Assembly: GCA_025449615.1 (NCBI GenBank) | Contig: JANWJA010000045.1 | Coordinates: 1-8,203, forward strand | Length of the DNA: 8,203 bases | Direction: 5' to 3' | Origin: Methyloceanibacter sp. | GTDB taxonomy: Bacteria > Pseudomonadota > Alphaproteobacteria > Rhizobiales > Methyloligellaceae | Shown: positions 1 to 5,276 of the stretch, in pieces | Position numbering within the stretch: position 1 is the first letter of the stretch | Layout: the number at the start of each line of letters is the position of its first letter | Translations under genes and position numbers: made by a program | The notes under the pieces: generated by a model | What the model saw: the letters and a program-made list of their open reading frames with translations, nothing else | Databases searched by the model: none | What the model was told of the DNA's origin: nothing

Positions 1-93
1 CCCCCTAAACAAAGACAAAAATATTCTTACCCCGGACAAATCGGGTTACGCGGCGTCTATTGTCAGGAGGGGATAACCCCGTTCGATTATTGG

Positions 94-122
94 ACTATAC
101 ACATGCCATTAACGCTGATCAA
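94..122 (-). promoter_or_regulatory. Sigma70-like promoter pointing out of the left edge
   Basis: On the minus strand TTGATC (117-122) and TATAGT (94-99) are separated by exactly 17 bp. They match the -35 and -10 consensus at 4/6 and 5/6. Transcription would start near position 87 and run left, through a short GGGG-ATAA-CCCC hairpin (69-80) and out of the window. No start codon or coding frame belonging to it is visible inside the window. A dnaA gene next to rpsT is the best guess for the target. Confidence 0.5.
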
Positions 123-166
123 GCGAGCGGGGTGGGGTGAAATCTTCACTCGCCAAGTAAAGGGAA

Positions 167-177
167 GACTCAGAGTC
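167..177. promoter_or_regulatory. Two adjacent GANTC (CcrM-type methylation) sites in a palindrome
   Basis: The 11-bp palindrome GACTCAGAGTC contains two GANTC pentamers 6 bp apart (167-171 and 173-177). CcrM methylates GANTC in Alphaproteobacteria, and the methylation state of promoter GANTC sites is known to tune cell-cycle genes such as dnaA and ctrA in Caulobacter. Further sites lie at 261-265 and 441-445. The pair is about 45 bp upstream of the -35 of the promoter at 94-122. A regulatory role is inferred. Confidence 0.4.
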
Positions 178-186
178 ACGATGCAA

Positions 187-258
187 GCTTTTGTCCCGAA
201 ACGCTTTCTCGCGGCTTTCCAGTGGAAATGTGGGGAGAGTACCAAAGCGGGACAAAGC
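187..258. repeat. Long imperfect inverted repeat / structured element
   Basis: GCTTTTGTCCCG (187-198) pairs with CGGGACAAAGC (248-258) over 11 bp with one bulged T. The stem continues as CTTT (204-207) with AAAG (244-247) and CTC (208-210) with GAG (237-239). It is capped by TTTCC-AGT-GGAAA (216-228). It could form on either strand. No U-tract follows at once on either side, so it is not an obvious terminator. A third TTTGTCC-type motif lies at 31-40 on the minus strand. It may be an RNA element, an operator-like repeat or chance; the function is unknown. Confidence 0.4.
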
Positions 259-403
259 CAGATTCGCGGACAGGAATTTTTTGTGACAGTGGATCGCGAG
301 GCAACAAATGAAGCGGCTGTCACCACGCCATCAAAGTCCAAGCATTTGATATTTTCGTTGAATTGACATGCAACCGACACCAAGACGGCGGCGGGCTCCG
401 ATA

Positions 404-440
404 CCCCTTGTGGCCCATTGGCCACAGGAGGGGTTTTTTT
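404..440 (+). terminator. Intrinsic terminator in plus orientation, between the gene-free region and the rpsT 3' end
   Basis: A strong stem pairs CCCCT (404-408) with AGGGG (429-433) and TGTGGCC (409-415) with GGCCACA (420-426). It has a CATT loop and a two-G bulge, and is followed by seven T residues (434-440). The T-tract fits termination of a plus-strand transcript arriving from the left. Read on the minus strand, just after the rpsT stop, the same hairpin is preceded by seven A residues but has no U-tract after it. It would therefore be a poor intrinsic terminator for rpsT and may allow read-through or act as a 3'-end stabiliser. Confidence 0.7.
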
Positions 441-444
441 GATT

Positions 445-714
445 CTAGGCTTGGCCCATGGCGACGATGCGCTTGGCGAGGCGAGAGACCTTCCGCGAGG
501 CGGTCTTGCGATGCACGACGCCCTTTTGCGCCGAACGGGCGATCACCGGCTCGGCTTCTTTGAGGGCCGCACGAGCGGCTTCCTTGTTGCCCGAGGCGAT
601 GGCCTCTTCCACTTTGCGCATCTCGGTCCGCATGTGGCTGCGGCGGATCTTATTCACGCCGGACCGGCGAACGGTCTGACGTGCGGCTTTCTTCGCCGAT
701 TTGGTATTGGCCAT
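445..714 (-). CDS. rpsT: 30S ribosomal protein S20
   Basis: This 89-residue basic protein is a small-subunit ribosomal protein that binds 16S rRNA early in 30S assembly. It begins [15 protein letters not shown], the typical S20 N-terminus. It continues with the Arg/Lys-rich helical pattern of the family ([16 protein letters not shown]) and a C-terminal segment around [16 protein letters not shown]. The length matches the family's 85-90 residues. The ATG start has AAGGA 8 nt upstream (723-727) and is served by a promoter at 790-818. The neighbour on the right is divergent; on the left lies a gene-free region that may lead to dnaA. S20 autoregulates its translation in E. coli, and here a leader hairpin covers the SD. 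Identification is secure. Confidence 0.97.
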   Translation of the reverse strand: MANTKSAKKAARQTVRRSGVNKIRRSHMRTEMRKVEEAIASGNKEAARAALKEAEPVIARSAQKGVVHRKTASRKVSRLAKRIVAMGQA

Positions 715-752
715 CTGGCTTGTCCTTGAAAGGGCTCTTATGCCCCAAAGGA
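715..752 (-). promoter_or_regulatory. rpsT leader with SD-masking hairpin
   Basis: In the minus-strand transcript the Shine-Dalgarno AAGGA (723-727) is complementary to TCCTT (748-752). Between them GGGC (742-745) pairs with GCCC (732-735) around a 6-nt loop. The resulting two-part hairpin would bury the ribosome-binding site. The family is known to be translationally autoregulated in E. coli; that this hairpin does the job here is inference. Confidence 0.4.
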
Positions 753-789
753 GGCAGCGAAGCCGCGAAGAGTAACGGGATCAACGCGC

Positions 790-818
790 TCTATACCGAC
801 CCCCAAAAAACCCGTCAA
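790..818 (-). promoter_or_regulatory. Sigma70-like promoter of rpsT
   Basis: On the minus strand TTGACG (813-818) and TATAGA (790-795) are separated by 17 bp. Each differs from consensus by one or two positions. The start would fall near 783, giving a leader of about 70 nt before the rpsT ATG. This is the best promoter match in the window and points straight at rpsT. Confidence 0.75.
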
Positions 819-852
819 CCGCGCAAGCCTAAGACTGCGGCCAGTTCCCGCA

Positions 853-874
853 ATTGACATGGCTTACCGTCAAT
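853..874. promoter_or_regulatory. Possible operator: inverted repeat upstream of the epimerase gene
   Basis: ATTGAC (853-858) and GTCAAT (869-874) form a 6-bp inverted repeat with a 10-bp spacer, about 50 bp before the epimerase start. The left arm contains a perfect TTGACA -35 (854-859), but no acceptable -10 follows at 16-18 bp. The repeat could be a regulator half-site pair or chance. Confidence 0.2.
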
Positions 875-924
875 GGCCTCTTGGCGGCGCTTCGAACCAA
901 GACAGCAGGATAGGCGTCATCAAG

Positions 925-1932
925 ATGCGGGTTTTTCTCACCGGCGCCGCCGGCTTCATCGGCTACCACACGGCCATTCGCCTGCTCGAACGGGGCGACG
1001 AGGTCATCGGGTTCGACAATCTGAATTCGTATTACGACGTGTCGCTGAAAGAGGCCCGGCTCGCGCGGCTCAAGGCCCATAACGGCTTCCATTTCATCAA
1101 GGCCGACCTCGCCGACCGTACCGTCGTGGATGCAACTTTCGCCGCGGAGAAGCCGGCGCGCGTGATCCATCTCGCCGCGCAAGCGGGCGTGCGCTATTCG
1201 CTCGACCACCCGCATGCTTATGTCGACGCCAATATCACCGGCTTTTTGCATGTGCTCGAAGGCTGCCGCCATCACGGGGTCGGGCATCTCGTCTTCGCGT
1301 CGTCGAGTTCGGTCTATGGCGCGAACCGGAAGCTACCGTTCAGCGTCAATGACAACGTGGATCATCCGGTGAGCCTTTACGGAGCCACCAAGAAGGCGAA
1401 CGAGCTGATGGCGCATACTTATGCGCATCTGTTCGGCTTGCCGGTGACGGGGCTACGCTTCTTTACTGTCTATGGGCCTTGGGGACGCCCGGACATGTCG
1501 CTGTTCGGCTTCACCCGCAACATTTTCCAGGGGAAGCCGATCGAGGTGTTCAACTACGGCCATCACGCGCGGGACTTCACCTACATCGACGATATCGTGG
1601 AAGGCGTGGTGCGCACGCTCGATCACGTCGCGACACCGGATCCCAATTGGAACGCGGAAGCGCCGGACCCGGCGACCTCGTCAGCTCCGTATCGCATCTA
1701 CAATATCGGCAATCACAGCCCGGTTCAGCTTCTCGACTATATCGCGGTGATCGAGAAAGAAGTGGGCAAGAAGGCGGTGATGGAAATGGTGCCGGCGCAG
1801 CCCGGTGACGTGCCGGAAACCTATGCCGACGTGGATGCGCTGACAGCGGCTACTGGCTTTACACCCGCCACTCCGATCGAAGAGGGGGTCAAGCGCTTCG
1901 TCGCTTGGTATCGCGACTACTATCGCGTGTGA
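925..1932 (+). CDS. NAD-dependent nucleotide-sugar epimerase, UDP-glucuronate 4-epimerase type
   Basis: This is a 335-residue extended short-chain dehydrogenase/reductase, most like the LpsL/CapI family that converts UDP-glucuronate to UDP-galacturonate for lipopolysaccharide or capsule synthesis in the cytoplasm. The N-terminus [13 protein letters not shown] holds the NAD-binding GxxGxxG (residues 7-13). The catalytic Ser region is FASSSSVYG (124-132), and the active-site pair is Tyr152/Lys156 in [24 protein letters not shown] (178-191) and [13 protein letters not shown] (216-228) are typical of UDP-sugar 4-epimerases. ATG 925 was chosen because the Rossmann motif begins there and AGGATAGG (907-914) precedes it; the frame opens further upstream at 859 without support. 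It overlaps the convergent hydrolase gene by 13 bp. Family is certain; the exact sugar substrate is inferred. Confidence 0.88.
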   Translation: MRVFLTGAAGFIGYHTAIRLLERGDEVIGFDNLNSYYDVSLKEARLARLKAHNGFHFIKADLADRTVVDATFAAEKPARVIHLAAQAGVRYSLDHPHAYVDANITGFLHVLEGCRHHGVGHLVFASSSSVYGANRKLPFSVNDNVDHPVSLYGATKKANELMAHTYAHLFGLPVTGLRFFTVYGPWGRPDMSLFGFTRNIFQGKPIEVFNYGHHARDFTYIDDIVEGVVRTLDHVATPDPNWNAEAPDPATSSAPYRIYNIGNHSPVQLLDYIAVIEKEVGKKAVMEMVPAQPGDVPETYADVDALTAATGFTPATPIEEGVKRFVAWYRDYYRV

Positions 1933-2714
1933 ATGTTTCTCACCTTTTCGACAAGCTCTGCAACGACGGCCTCAAGGCGAGCGATGTCCTCCGGCCTCGA
2001 TAGGCGATGATCGCCGTCCTTGATCAACGAAAGCTCCACGTCGTTGCCAGTCAGCAAGTCTACAAGAGACAGGGCGTGGGACCACGGAACATCGGGGTCG
2101 CGCATGCCTTGCAGAATGCGAACCGGACAGAGCGTGTCGAAGCTGTTGCCCTCGAGAAGGTGCGCGCGTCCTTCCTCGATCAGATGGCGCGTGATCGGAT
2201 AAGGCTCGGCATAGGCAGACGGTTGATAATAGACGCCGTCCCGCTCGATCGCCGCCTTCGCCTCCTCCGGCAATCGTTTCCAGATCAGAGTTTCGGTCAT
2301 GTCGTGCGCAGGTGCGATCAGCACGAGACCGGCAAGCGGAGTTGTTCTCTGCACCAGATGCCGCGCAAGCAGGAGCGCGAGCCAGCCGCCCATCGAGGAG
2401 CCAACCACGATAAGCCTGGCGGCTTTGACTAAGCCCGCAAGCGCAATCGATTCTTCGAGCCAATCTCCAATGGTGGCGTCCGCCAGCGAACCTTCGGAGA
2501 GCCCGTGACCGCAATAGTCGAAGCGGAGCATGGGGATGCCGGTAGCCGCGGCCCAGGCGGCGACAGCCGTCGCCTTGGTGCTGGCCATGTCCGACATGAA
2601 GCCGGAGAGCCACAAAAGGCCGATTTCACGCCCGCCAGGGCCTTGGCGGAACGCGATGCGGCGGCGTCTAGTGCCCTCGCCTAGTTGAAGAAATTGTGGT
2701 TCTTGGTCATGCAT
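1920..2714 (-). CDS. Alpha/beta hydrolase (serine hydrolase, ABHD10-like)
   Basis: This is a 264-residue cytoplasmic alpha/beta-hydrolase-fold protein with no signal peptide. The nucleophile elbow GSSMG puts Ser107 as catalytic. The acid is probably Asp206 in GMRDPDVPW, and the base is His236 in [18 protein letters not shown] (33-43) supplies the HG-like oxyanion region and [11 protein letters not shown] (65-75) is the usual strand-turn before the first helix. Length and layout fit the small esterase/thioesterase-like group often found near infC in rhizobia. The substrate cannot be told from sequence. An in-frame stop at 2718-2720 limits the start to ATG 2714, which has no clear SD. It faces the glycosyltransferase gene with about 30 bp between starts and converges with the epimerase gene. 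Confidence 0.85.
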   Translation of the reverse strand: MHDQEPQFLQLGEGTRRRRIAFRQGPGGREIGLLWLSGFMSDMASTKATAVAAWAAATGIPMLRFDYCGHGLSEGSLADATIGDWLEESIALAGLVKAARLIVVGSSMGGWLALLLARHLVQRTTPLAGLVLIAPAHDMTETLIWKRLPEEAKAAIERDGVYYQPSAYAEPYPITRHLIEEGRAHLLEGNSFDTLCPVRILQGMRDPDVPWSHALSLVDLLTGNDVELSLIKDGDHRLSRPEDIARLEAVVAELVEKVRNIHTR

Positions 2715-2744
2715 TTTCTAAGGAATGGCTCGAAACATCCGTCC

Positions 2745-3962
2745 ATGGCGCCGGTAACAATATTGCAGGTCGTGCCGCGTCTCGATACCGGCGGCAGCGA
2801 ATTGGCAACACTCGAAATCGCCGAGGCGCTGACGCGGGCCGGAGCGAAGGCGTTGGTTGTCAGCGAAGGCGGCCGCATGGCGAGGGCGATCGTGCAAGGG
2901 GGTGGTGAGGTCATCGAGATGCAAGTCGCCAGCAAGAACCCGCTGACGATCTGGCGCAATGCAAGGCGGCTTACGCGACTGATCCGGGACCGAGGCGTGG
3001 ACCTCATCCACGCCAGAAGCCGCGCGCCGGCCTGGAGCGCGTTGATCGCCGCGCGGCGGACCGGCATTCCTTTCGTCACGACGTATCACGGCGCCTATGG
3101 CGAGTTCGGGCCGATCAAGGCGTTCTACAACAGTGTCATGGGACGCGGCGATATCGTCATCGCTAATTCGCGCTACACTGCCCATTTGATGGAGTCACGA
3201 CGCGGCGTTTCGCCGGACCGGATCCGCACCATTTTTCGTGGCGTTGAAGGCGCGGTGTTCGATCCGGTCTCGGTGCCGCCGGGACCGGTAGCGAAACTCC
3301 GCGAGCGATGGGGCGTCAAGCCCGACACCAAGATCGTAATGCAGGCAGCGCGGCTGACCAGCCTTAAAGGACAGCGCGATACGATCGAGGCCGCTGCGCT
3401 GCTCGCCCGCGAGGGCGCACTCGACGGGGCCGTGGTGATCTTCGCCGGAGACGCGCACGACAAGGACGCTTACCGACAGGAGCTGACCGATCGCATCAAG
3501 AGCCGCGGTCTCGAAGACAAGGTCAGACTTGTCGGCCACTGCGCCGACATGCCCGTTGCCTTCCTCGCCTCGCATGTCGCCTTGGTGCCGTCGCTTGTCG
3601 CGGAGACATTCGGGCGAACCAGTATCGAAGCGCAAGCCATGGGCTGTCCCGTGATCGTCTCCAGCCTCGGCGCGCTACCGGAGACGATCGTATCGGCGGA
3701 GGAGAGCCCCGAGAGATTCACGGGTTGGCTGGTGCCGCCGGCGAACCCAACTTCACTCGCAGATCGCATCAGAGTGGCGCTCGCGCTTTCACCTAAGGAT
3801 CGCTTGGAGATCGGCATGCGGGCCAGGGCGCATGTGGCTTCGAGTTTCGCGTTATCGCAAATGCAGCAGAAGACGCTCGCCGTTTATGACGAGCTGCTTG
3901 GTACCGACCTTCAGAACAAGTTCCTGAATCCGCCATCATTGCAGGCCGGATCGGAAGCCTAA
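2745..3962 (+). CDS. GT4-family glycosyltransferase
   Basis: This is a 405-residue GT-B-fold retaining glycosyltransferase, likely acting at the cytoplasmic face of the inner membrane in lipopolysaccharide or exopolysaccharide assembly. The N-terminal domain begins TILQVVPRLDTGGSE (residues 5-19), with the glycine-rich acceptor loop. The C-terminal nucleotide-sugar domain has AARLTSLKGQ (201-210; Arg203 and Lys208 contact donor phosphates). It also has the EX7E motif, Glu287 to Glu295, in ETFGRTSIEAQAMGCPVI. ATG 2745 matches where the family sequence begins. In-frame ATG 2709 and TTG 2685 would add 12 or 20 residues but overlap the divergent hydrolase start, and none of the three has a good SD. 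It ends with a 4-bp overlap on the convergent secreted-protein gene. Donor and acceptor are unknown. Confidence 0.85.
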   Translation: MAPVTILQVVPRLDTGGSELATLEIAEALTRAGAKALVVSEGGRMARAIVQGGGEVIEMQVASKNPLTIWRNARRLTRLIRDRGVDLIHARSRAPAWSALIAARRTGIPFVTTYHGAYGEFGPIKAFYNSVMGRGDIVIANSRYTAHLMESRRGVSPDRIRTIFRGVEGAVFDPVSVPPGPVAKLRERWGVKPDTKIVMQAARLTSLKGQRDTIEAAALLAREGALDGAVVIFAGDAHDKDAYRQELTDRIKSRGLEDKVRLVGHCADMPVAFLASHVALVPSLVAETFGRTSIEAQAMGCPVIVSSLGALPETIVSAEESPERFTGWLVPPANPTSLADRIRVALALSPKDRLEIGMRARAHVASSFALSQMQQKTLAVYDELLGTDLQNKFLNPPSLQAGSEA

Positions 3963-4333
3963 TCGGCGGGCCAACAAACTTCCGTCCCTGACGTGCAGAC
4001 GGCGGGCGAGACCACGCCCTTCCAGCAAATCGTATAGACCTTATCGGTGACCTCATCGGGGGTAAGGAAAAGGTAGCCAGAAACGGAACTTCGCCAATAC
4101 GGCCTCGGGTCCGGTTTCCACGCTTTGACTTCAACCGACGTCACGTGATTTTCCGCCTGAATCTTTTCAATCTCGGTCTGGATGGCGCTGCGCGAGCTTT
4201 CCACGGCCACTTGTTTGTTGATGCCGTCGCCTGTGCCGGAAATGTCGAGACACTTCTTGTCCCCGGCGGCGGCAGGTCCAATGGCAAAACCCATCATCCC
4301 CAGCAGGATCGCAAACGATATCTGGCGTCGCAT
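3959..4333 (-). CDS. Small secreted protein of unknown function
   Basis: This 124-residue protein is not recognised as any named family. Residues 1-23 form a classical Sec signal peptide (MRRQ, then the hydrophobic ISFAILLGMMGFAIG, then AAA), with likely cleavage before about Gly24/Asp25. The mature part of about 100 residues has four cysteines (28, 103, 113, 120), enough for two disulfides in the periplasm. It also has a short helix-prone stretch (SSRSAIQTEIEKIQAE) and several Trp/Tyr residues near the C-terminus. No membrane anchor or lipobox is seen. Purine-rich GGAAGGAAG and GGGGG tracts lie upstream of the ATG as a probable SD. It converges on the glycosyltransferase gene with a 4-bp overlap and is divergent from infC. 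Its reality rests on the coherent signal peptide and residue composition. Confidence 0.72.
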   Translation of the reverse strand: MRRQISFAILLGMMGFAIGPAAAGDKKCLDISGTGDGINKQVAVESSRSAIQTEIEKIQAENHVTSVEVKAWKPDPRPYWRSSVSGYLFLTPDEVTDKVYTICWKGVVSPAVCTSGTEVCWPAD

Positions 4334-4367
4334 GATGACCCCCTTCTTCCTTCCCCCACCCAGAATG

Positions 4368-4394
4368 CCCCTCCTCGACGAAGTCGAAAAGGGG
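4368..4394. repeat. Hairpin CCCCT-TCGAC/GTCGA-AGGGG
   Basis: CCCCT (4368-4372) pairs with AGGGG (4390-4394), and TCGAC (4375-4379) pairs with GTCGA (4383-4387). There is a 2x2 internal loop and a GAA triloop. No T-tract follows on either strand, so it is not an intrinsic terminator. It sits in the 5' region of the secreted-protein gene and upstream of infC. Confidence 0.35.
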
Positions 4395-4451
4395 TGTCAT
4401 TGCCCTTGCGGGAGTTGATGAACGTCGCGCTTACCTGTCGGATCGCTTGAC

Positions 4452-4479
4452 TTGTCAGCCCCATTTCCCTTCCTGTAGA
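4452..4479 (+). promoter_or_regulatory. Possible infC promoter
   Basis: TTGTCA (4452-4457; 5/6 to consensus) and TGTAGA (4474-4479; weak) are spaced by 16 bp, which would start transcription about 80 nt before the infC start codon. The surrounding palindrome also gives CTGACA as a -35-like element on the minus strand for the divergent gene. The -10 is poor, so this is tentative. Confidence 0.3.
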
Positions 4480-4509
4480 AGGGCAGCTTGGATTTTGCGT
4501 CATTTGGGC

Positions 4510-4557
4510 GCGTTTCACGTTGGCCCTGGGCAAGCCGGGTGAACGCAAATAGAGGAG
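4510..4557 (+). promoter_or_regulatory. infC leader hairpin and Shine-Dalgarno
   Basis: GCGTT-CAC (4510-4518, one bulged T) pairs with GTGAACGC (4539-4546), an 8-bp stem ending a few nt before the strong SD AGAGGAG (4551-4557). The SD lies 8 nt before the ATC codon at 4566, the optimal distance, which decides the infC start. The hairpin leaves the SD free and may influence ribosome access; its role is inferred. Confidence 0.5.
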
Positions 4558-4565
4558 AACTACTC

Positions 4566-5102
4566 ATCGCAAGACGGCCGACGAATCTGACCCCTAACAG
4601 GGATGGGCCCCGTATCAACGAGGGCATCGATAATCAAACAATTCAGCTGATTGACGCCACGGGCAACAATGTTGGGGTGGTTCCGACCCCTGATGCGCTC
4701 GCGCGCGCGGTGGAAGCGGGGCTAGACCTCGTCGAGATCGCGCCCAATTCCGAGCCGCCGGTCTGCAAAATTCTCGACTACGGCAAGTATAAATACCAGG
4801 CGCAGAAGAAGGCTGCCGAGGCCCGCAAAAAGCAGCGGACCGTCGAGATCAAAGAGATCAAGATGCGGCCGAATATCGACATCCACGACTACCAGGTGAA
4901 GATGCGCTCGATCGTCGGCTTCTTCGAAGAAGGCGACAAGGTGAAGGTGACCTTACGCTTCCGCGGCCGCGAGATGGCGCATATGGAGCTCGGCACCAAA
5001 TTGCTCGATCGCGTGAAGCAGGACACCGCGACCATCGCCAAAGTGGAGTCGGAGCCCCGACTTGAAGGCCGGCAGATGGTGATGGTGCTGGCGCCAAGGT
5101 AA
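4566..5102 (+). CDS. infC: Translation initiation factor IF-3, ATC start
   Basis: This is a 178-residue cytoplasmic factor that binds the 30S subunit, prevents premature 50S joining and proofreads the start codon. The N-domain starts at DGPRIN (13-18) with [15 protein letters not shown] (27-41). The IF3 signature region is [10 protein letters not shown]...[14 protein letters not shown] (51-77), followed by the basic linker EARKKQR and the C-domain [16 protein letters not shown] (94-109), [15 protein letters not shown]. Length is normal for alphaproteobacteria. The start is placed at ATC because AGAGGAG sits 8 nt upstream and IARRP immediately precedes the conserved part; there is no ATG, GTG or TTG nearby. 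Use of a rare start codon is a hallmark of infC (AUU in E. coli) and underlies autoregulation by IF3. The frame opens earlier at TTG 4488 without SD or conservation. Confidence 0.95.
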   Translation: MARRPTNLTPNRDGPRINEGIDNQTIQLIDATGNNVGVVPTPDALARAVEAGLDLVEIAPNSEPPVCKILDYGKYKYQAQKKAAEARKKQRTVEIKEIKMRPNIDIHDYQVKMRSIVGFFEEGDKVKVTLRFRGREMAHMELGTKLLDRVKQDTATIAKVESEPRLEGRQMVMVLAPR

Positions 5103-5128
5103 GCATAATGCCTTGGTTGGCCTGGCCC

Positions 5129-5158
5129 TTGCCAGCCCGCCACAATCCAATCTATAAG
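5129..5158 (+). promoter_or_regulatory. Sigma70-like promoter of rpmI-rplT
   Basis: TTGCCA (5129-5134; 5/6) and TATAAG (5153-5158; 5/6) are separated by 18 bp, in the 174-bp gap between infC and rpmI. Transcription would begin near 5165, giving a leader of about 110 nt that contains the whole structured element. No convincing terminator follows infC, so read-through from infC is also possible. Confidence 0.55.
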
Positions 5159-5164
5159 GCTCGC

Positions 5165-5276
5165 TCTATGGAGCCGCCCGGCAGGGCATGCCGTGGCGGC
5201 TTACATGCTTTCAACCACCAAGAGTAAGCCGCCGCTGCCGGGCGACCGGAAGCGAGCCGCCATTGAAGGAAGCCAA
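5165..5276 (+). promoter_or_regulatory. Structured rpmI-rplT leader, candidate ribosomal-protein-responsive RNA
   Basis: Stem 1 pairs CGCCCGGCAG (5175-5184) with CTGCCGGGCG (5235-5244), 10 perfect pairs. Stem 2 pairs GGCGGCTTAC (5195-5204) with GTAAGCCGCC (5224-5233), again 10 perfect pairs. They are separated by an asymmetric internal loop (5185-5194 against 5234) that contains the palindrome GGCATGCC. In the 19-nt apical loop, CTTTCAA (5208-5214) can pair with TTGAAGG (5263-5269), which overlaps the rpmI SD GAAGGA (5265-5270). The geometry predicts a pseudoknot that blocks initiation. L20 represses the rpmI-rplT operon through a leader pseudoknot in E. coli; this element resembles that logic, but homology is not shown. 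Confidence 0.6.

Larger units (their letters stand above)
1..444. other. Gene-free regulatory region downstream of rpsT
   Basis: No open reading frame here has a Shine-Dalgarno site or a recognisable protein family. The two longest frames (103-366 plus, 87-425 minus) read as anonymous sequence and overlap each other. The stretch holds a minus-strand promoter (94-122), two adjacent GANTC sites (167-177), a long hairpin (187-258) and a plus-strand terminator (404-440). In many alphaproteobacteria rpsT is followed on the same strand by dnaA, so this may be the rpsT-dnaA intergenic region with dnaA just beyond the left edge. That is inference from gene-order knowledge. No convincing TTATCCACA-type DnaA box was found; the nearest is TTATCCCCT on the minus strand, around 69-77. 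Confidence 0.6.
4334..4565. other. Intergenic region between the secreted-protein gene and infC
   Basis: This region of about 230 bp separates two divergent genes. It holds a hairpin (4368-4394), a TTGACTTGTCA palindrome (4447-4457) offering -35-like elements to both strands, a possible infC promoter (4452-4479) and the infC leader hairpin with SD (4510-4557). The frame open from TTG 4488 into infC is not conserved IF3 sequence before the SD. Confidence 0.6.

Noticed and set aside
103..366. 87-codon plus-strand ORF just before the 404-440 terminator
   Set aside because: No Shine-Dalgarno at its ATG or at the internal ATG 181, no recognisable domain, and it overlaps an equally long ORF on the other strand. 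The terminator alone does not make it coding.
87..425. 112-codon minus-strand ORF downstream of rpsT
   Set aside because: It starts inside the terminator stem, has low-complexity anonymous sequence, and the minus-strand promoter at 94-122 lies within it.
1..444. Chromosomal origin (oriC) in the gene-free region
   Set aside because: No set of DnaA boxes and no AT-rich unwinding stretch; only one relaxed TTATCCCCT. In alphaproteobacteria the origin is usually near hemE rather than next to dnaA.
361..861. Ten-base direct repeat AATTGACATG at 361-370 and 852-861 flanking rpsT
   Set aside because: Exact 10-mers recur many times by chance in a window this long, and the flanks do not match. No sign of a mobile element.
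4488..4565. N-terminal extension of infC from TTG 4488
   Set aside because: No SD, sequence unlike IF3, and it covers the leader hairpin and the true SD.
5115..5137. Terminator after infC
   Set aside because: GGTTGGC/GCCAGCC and the alternative CTGGC/GCCAG can pair, but no T-tract follows and the region overlaps the rpmI promoter -35.
5193..5276. N-terminal extension of rpmI from GTG 5193
   Set aside because: It runs through the hairpin leader, is not L35-like, and ATG 5277 has a well-placed SD.
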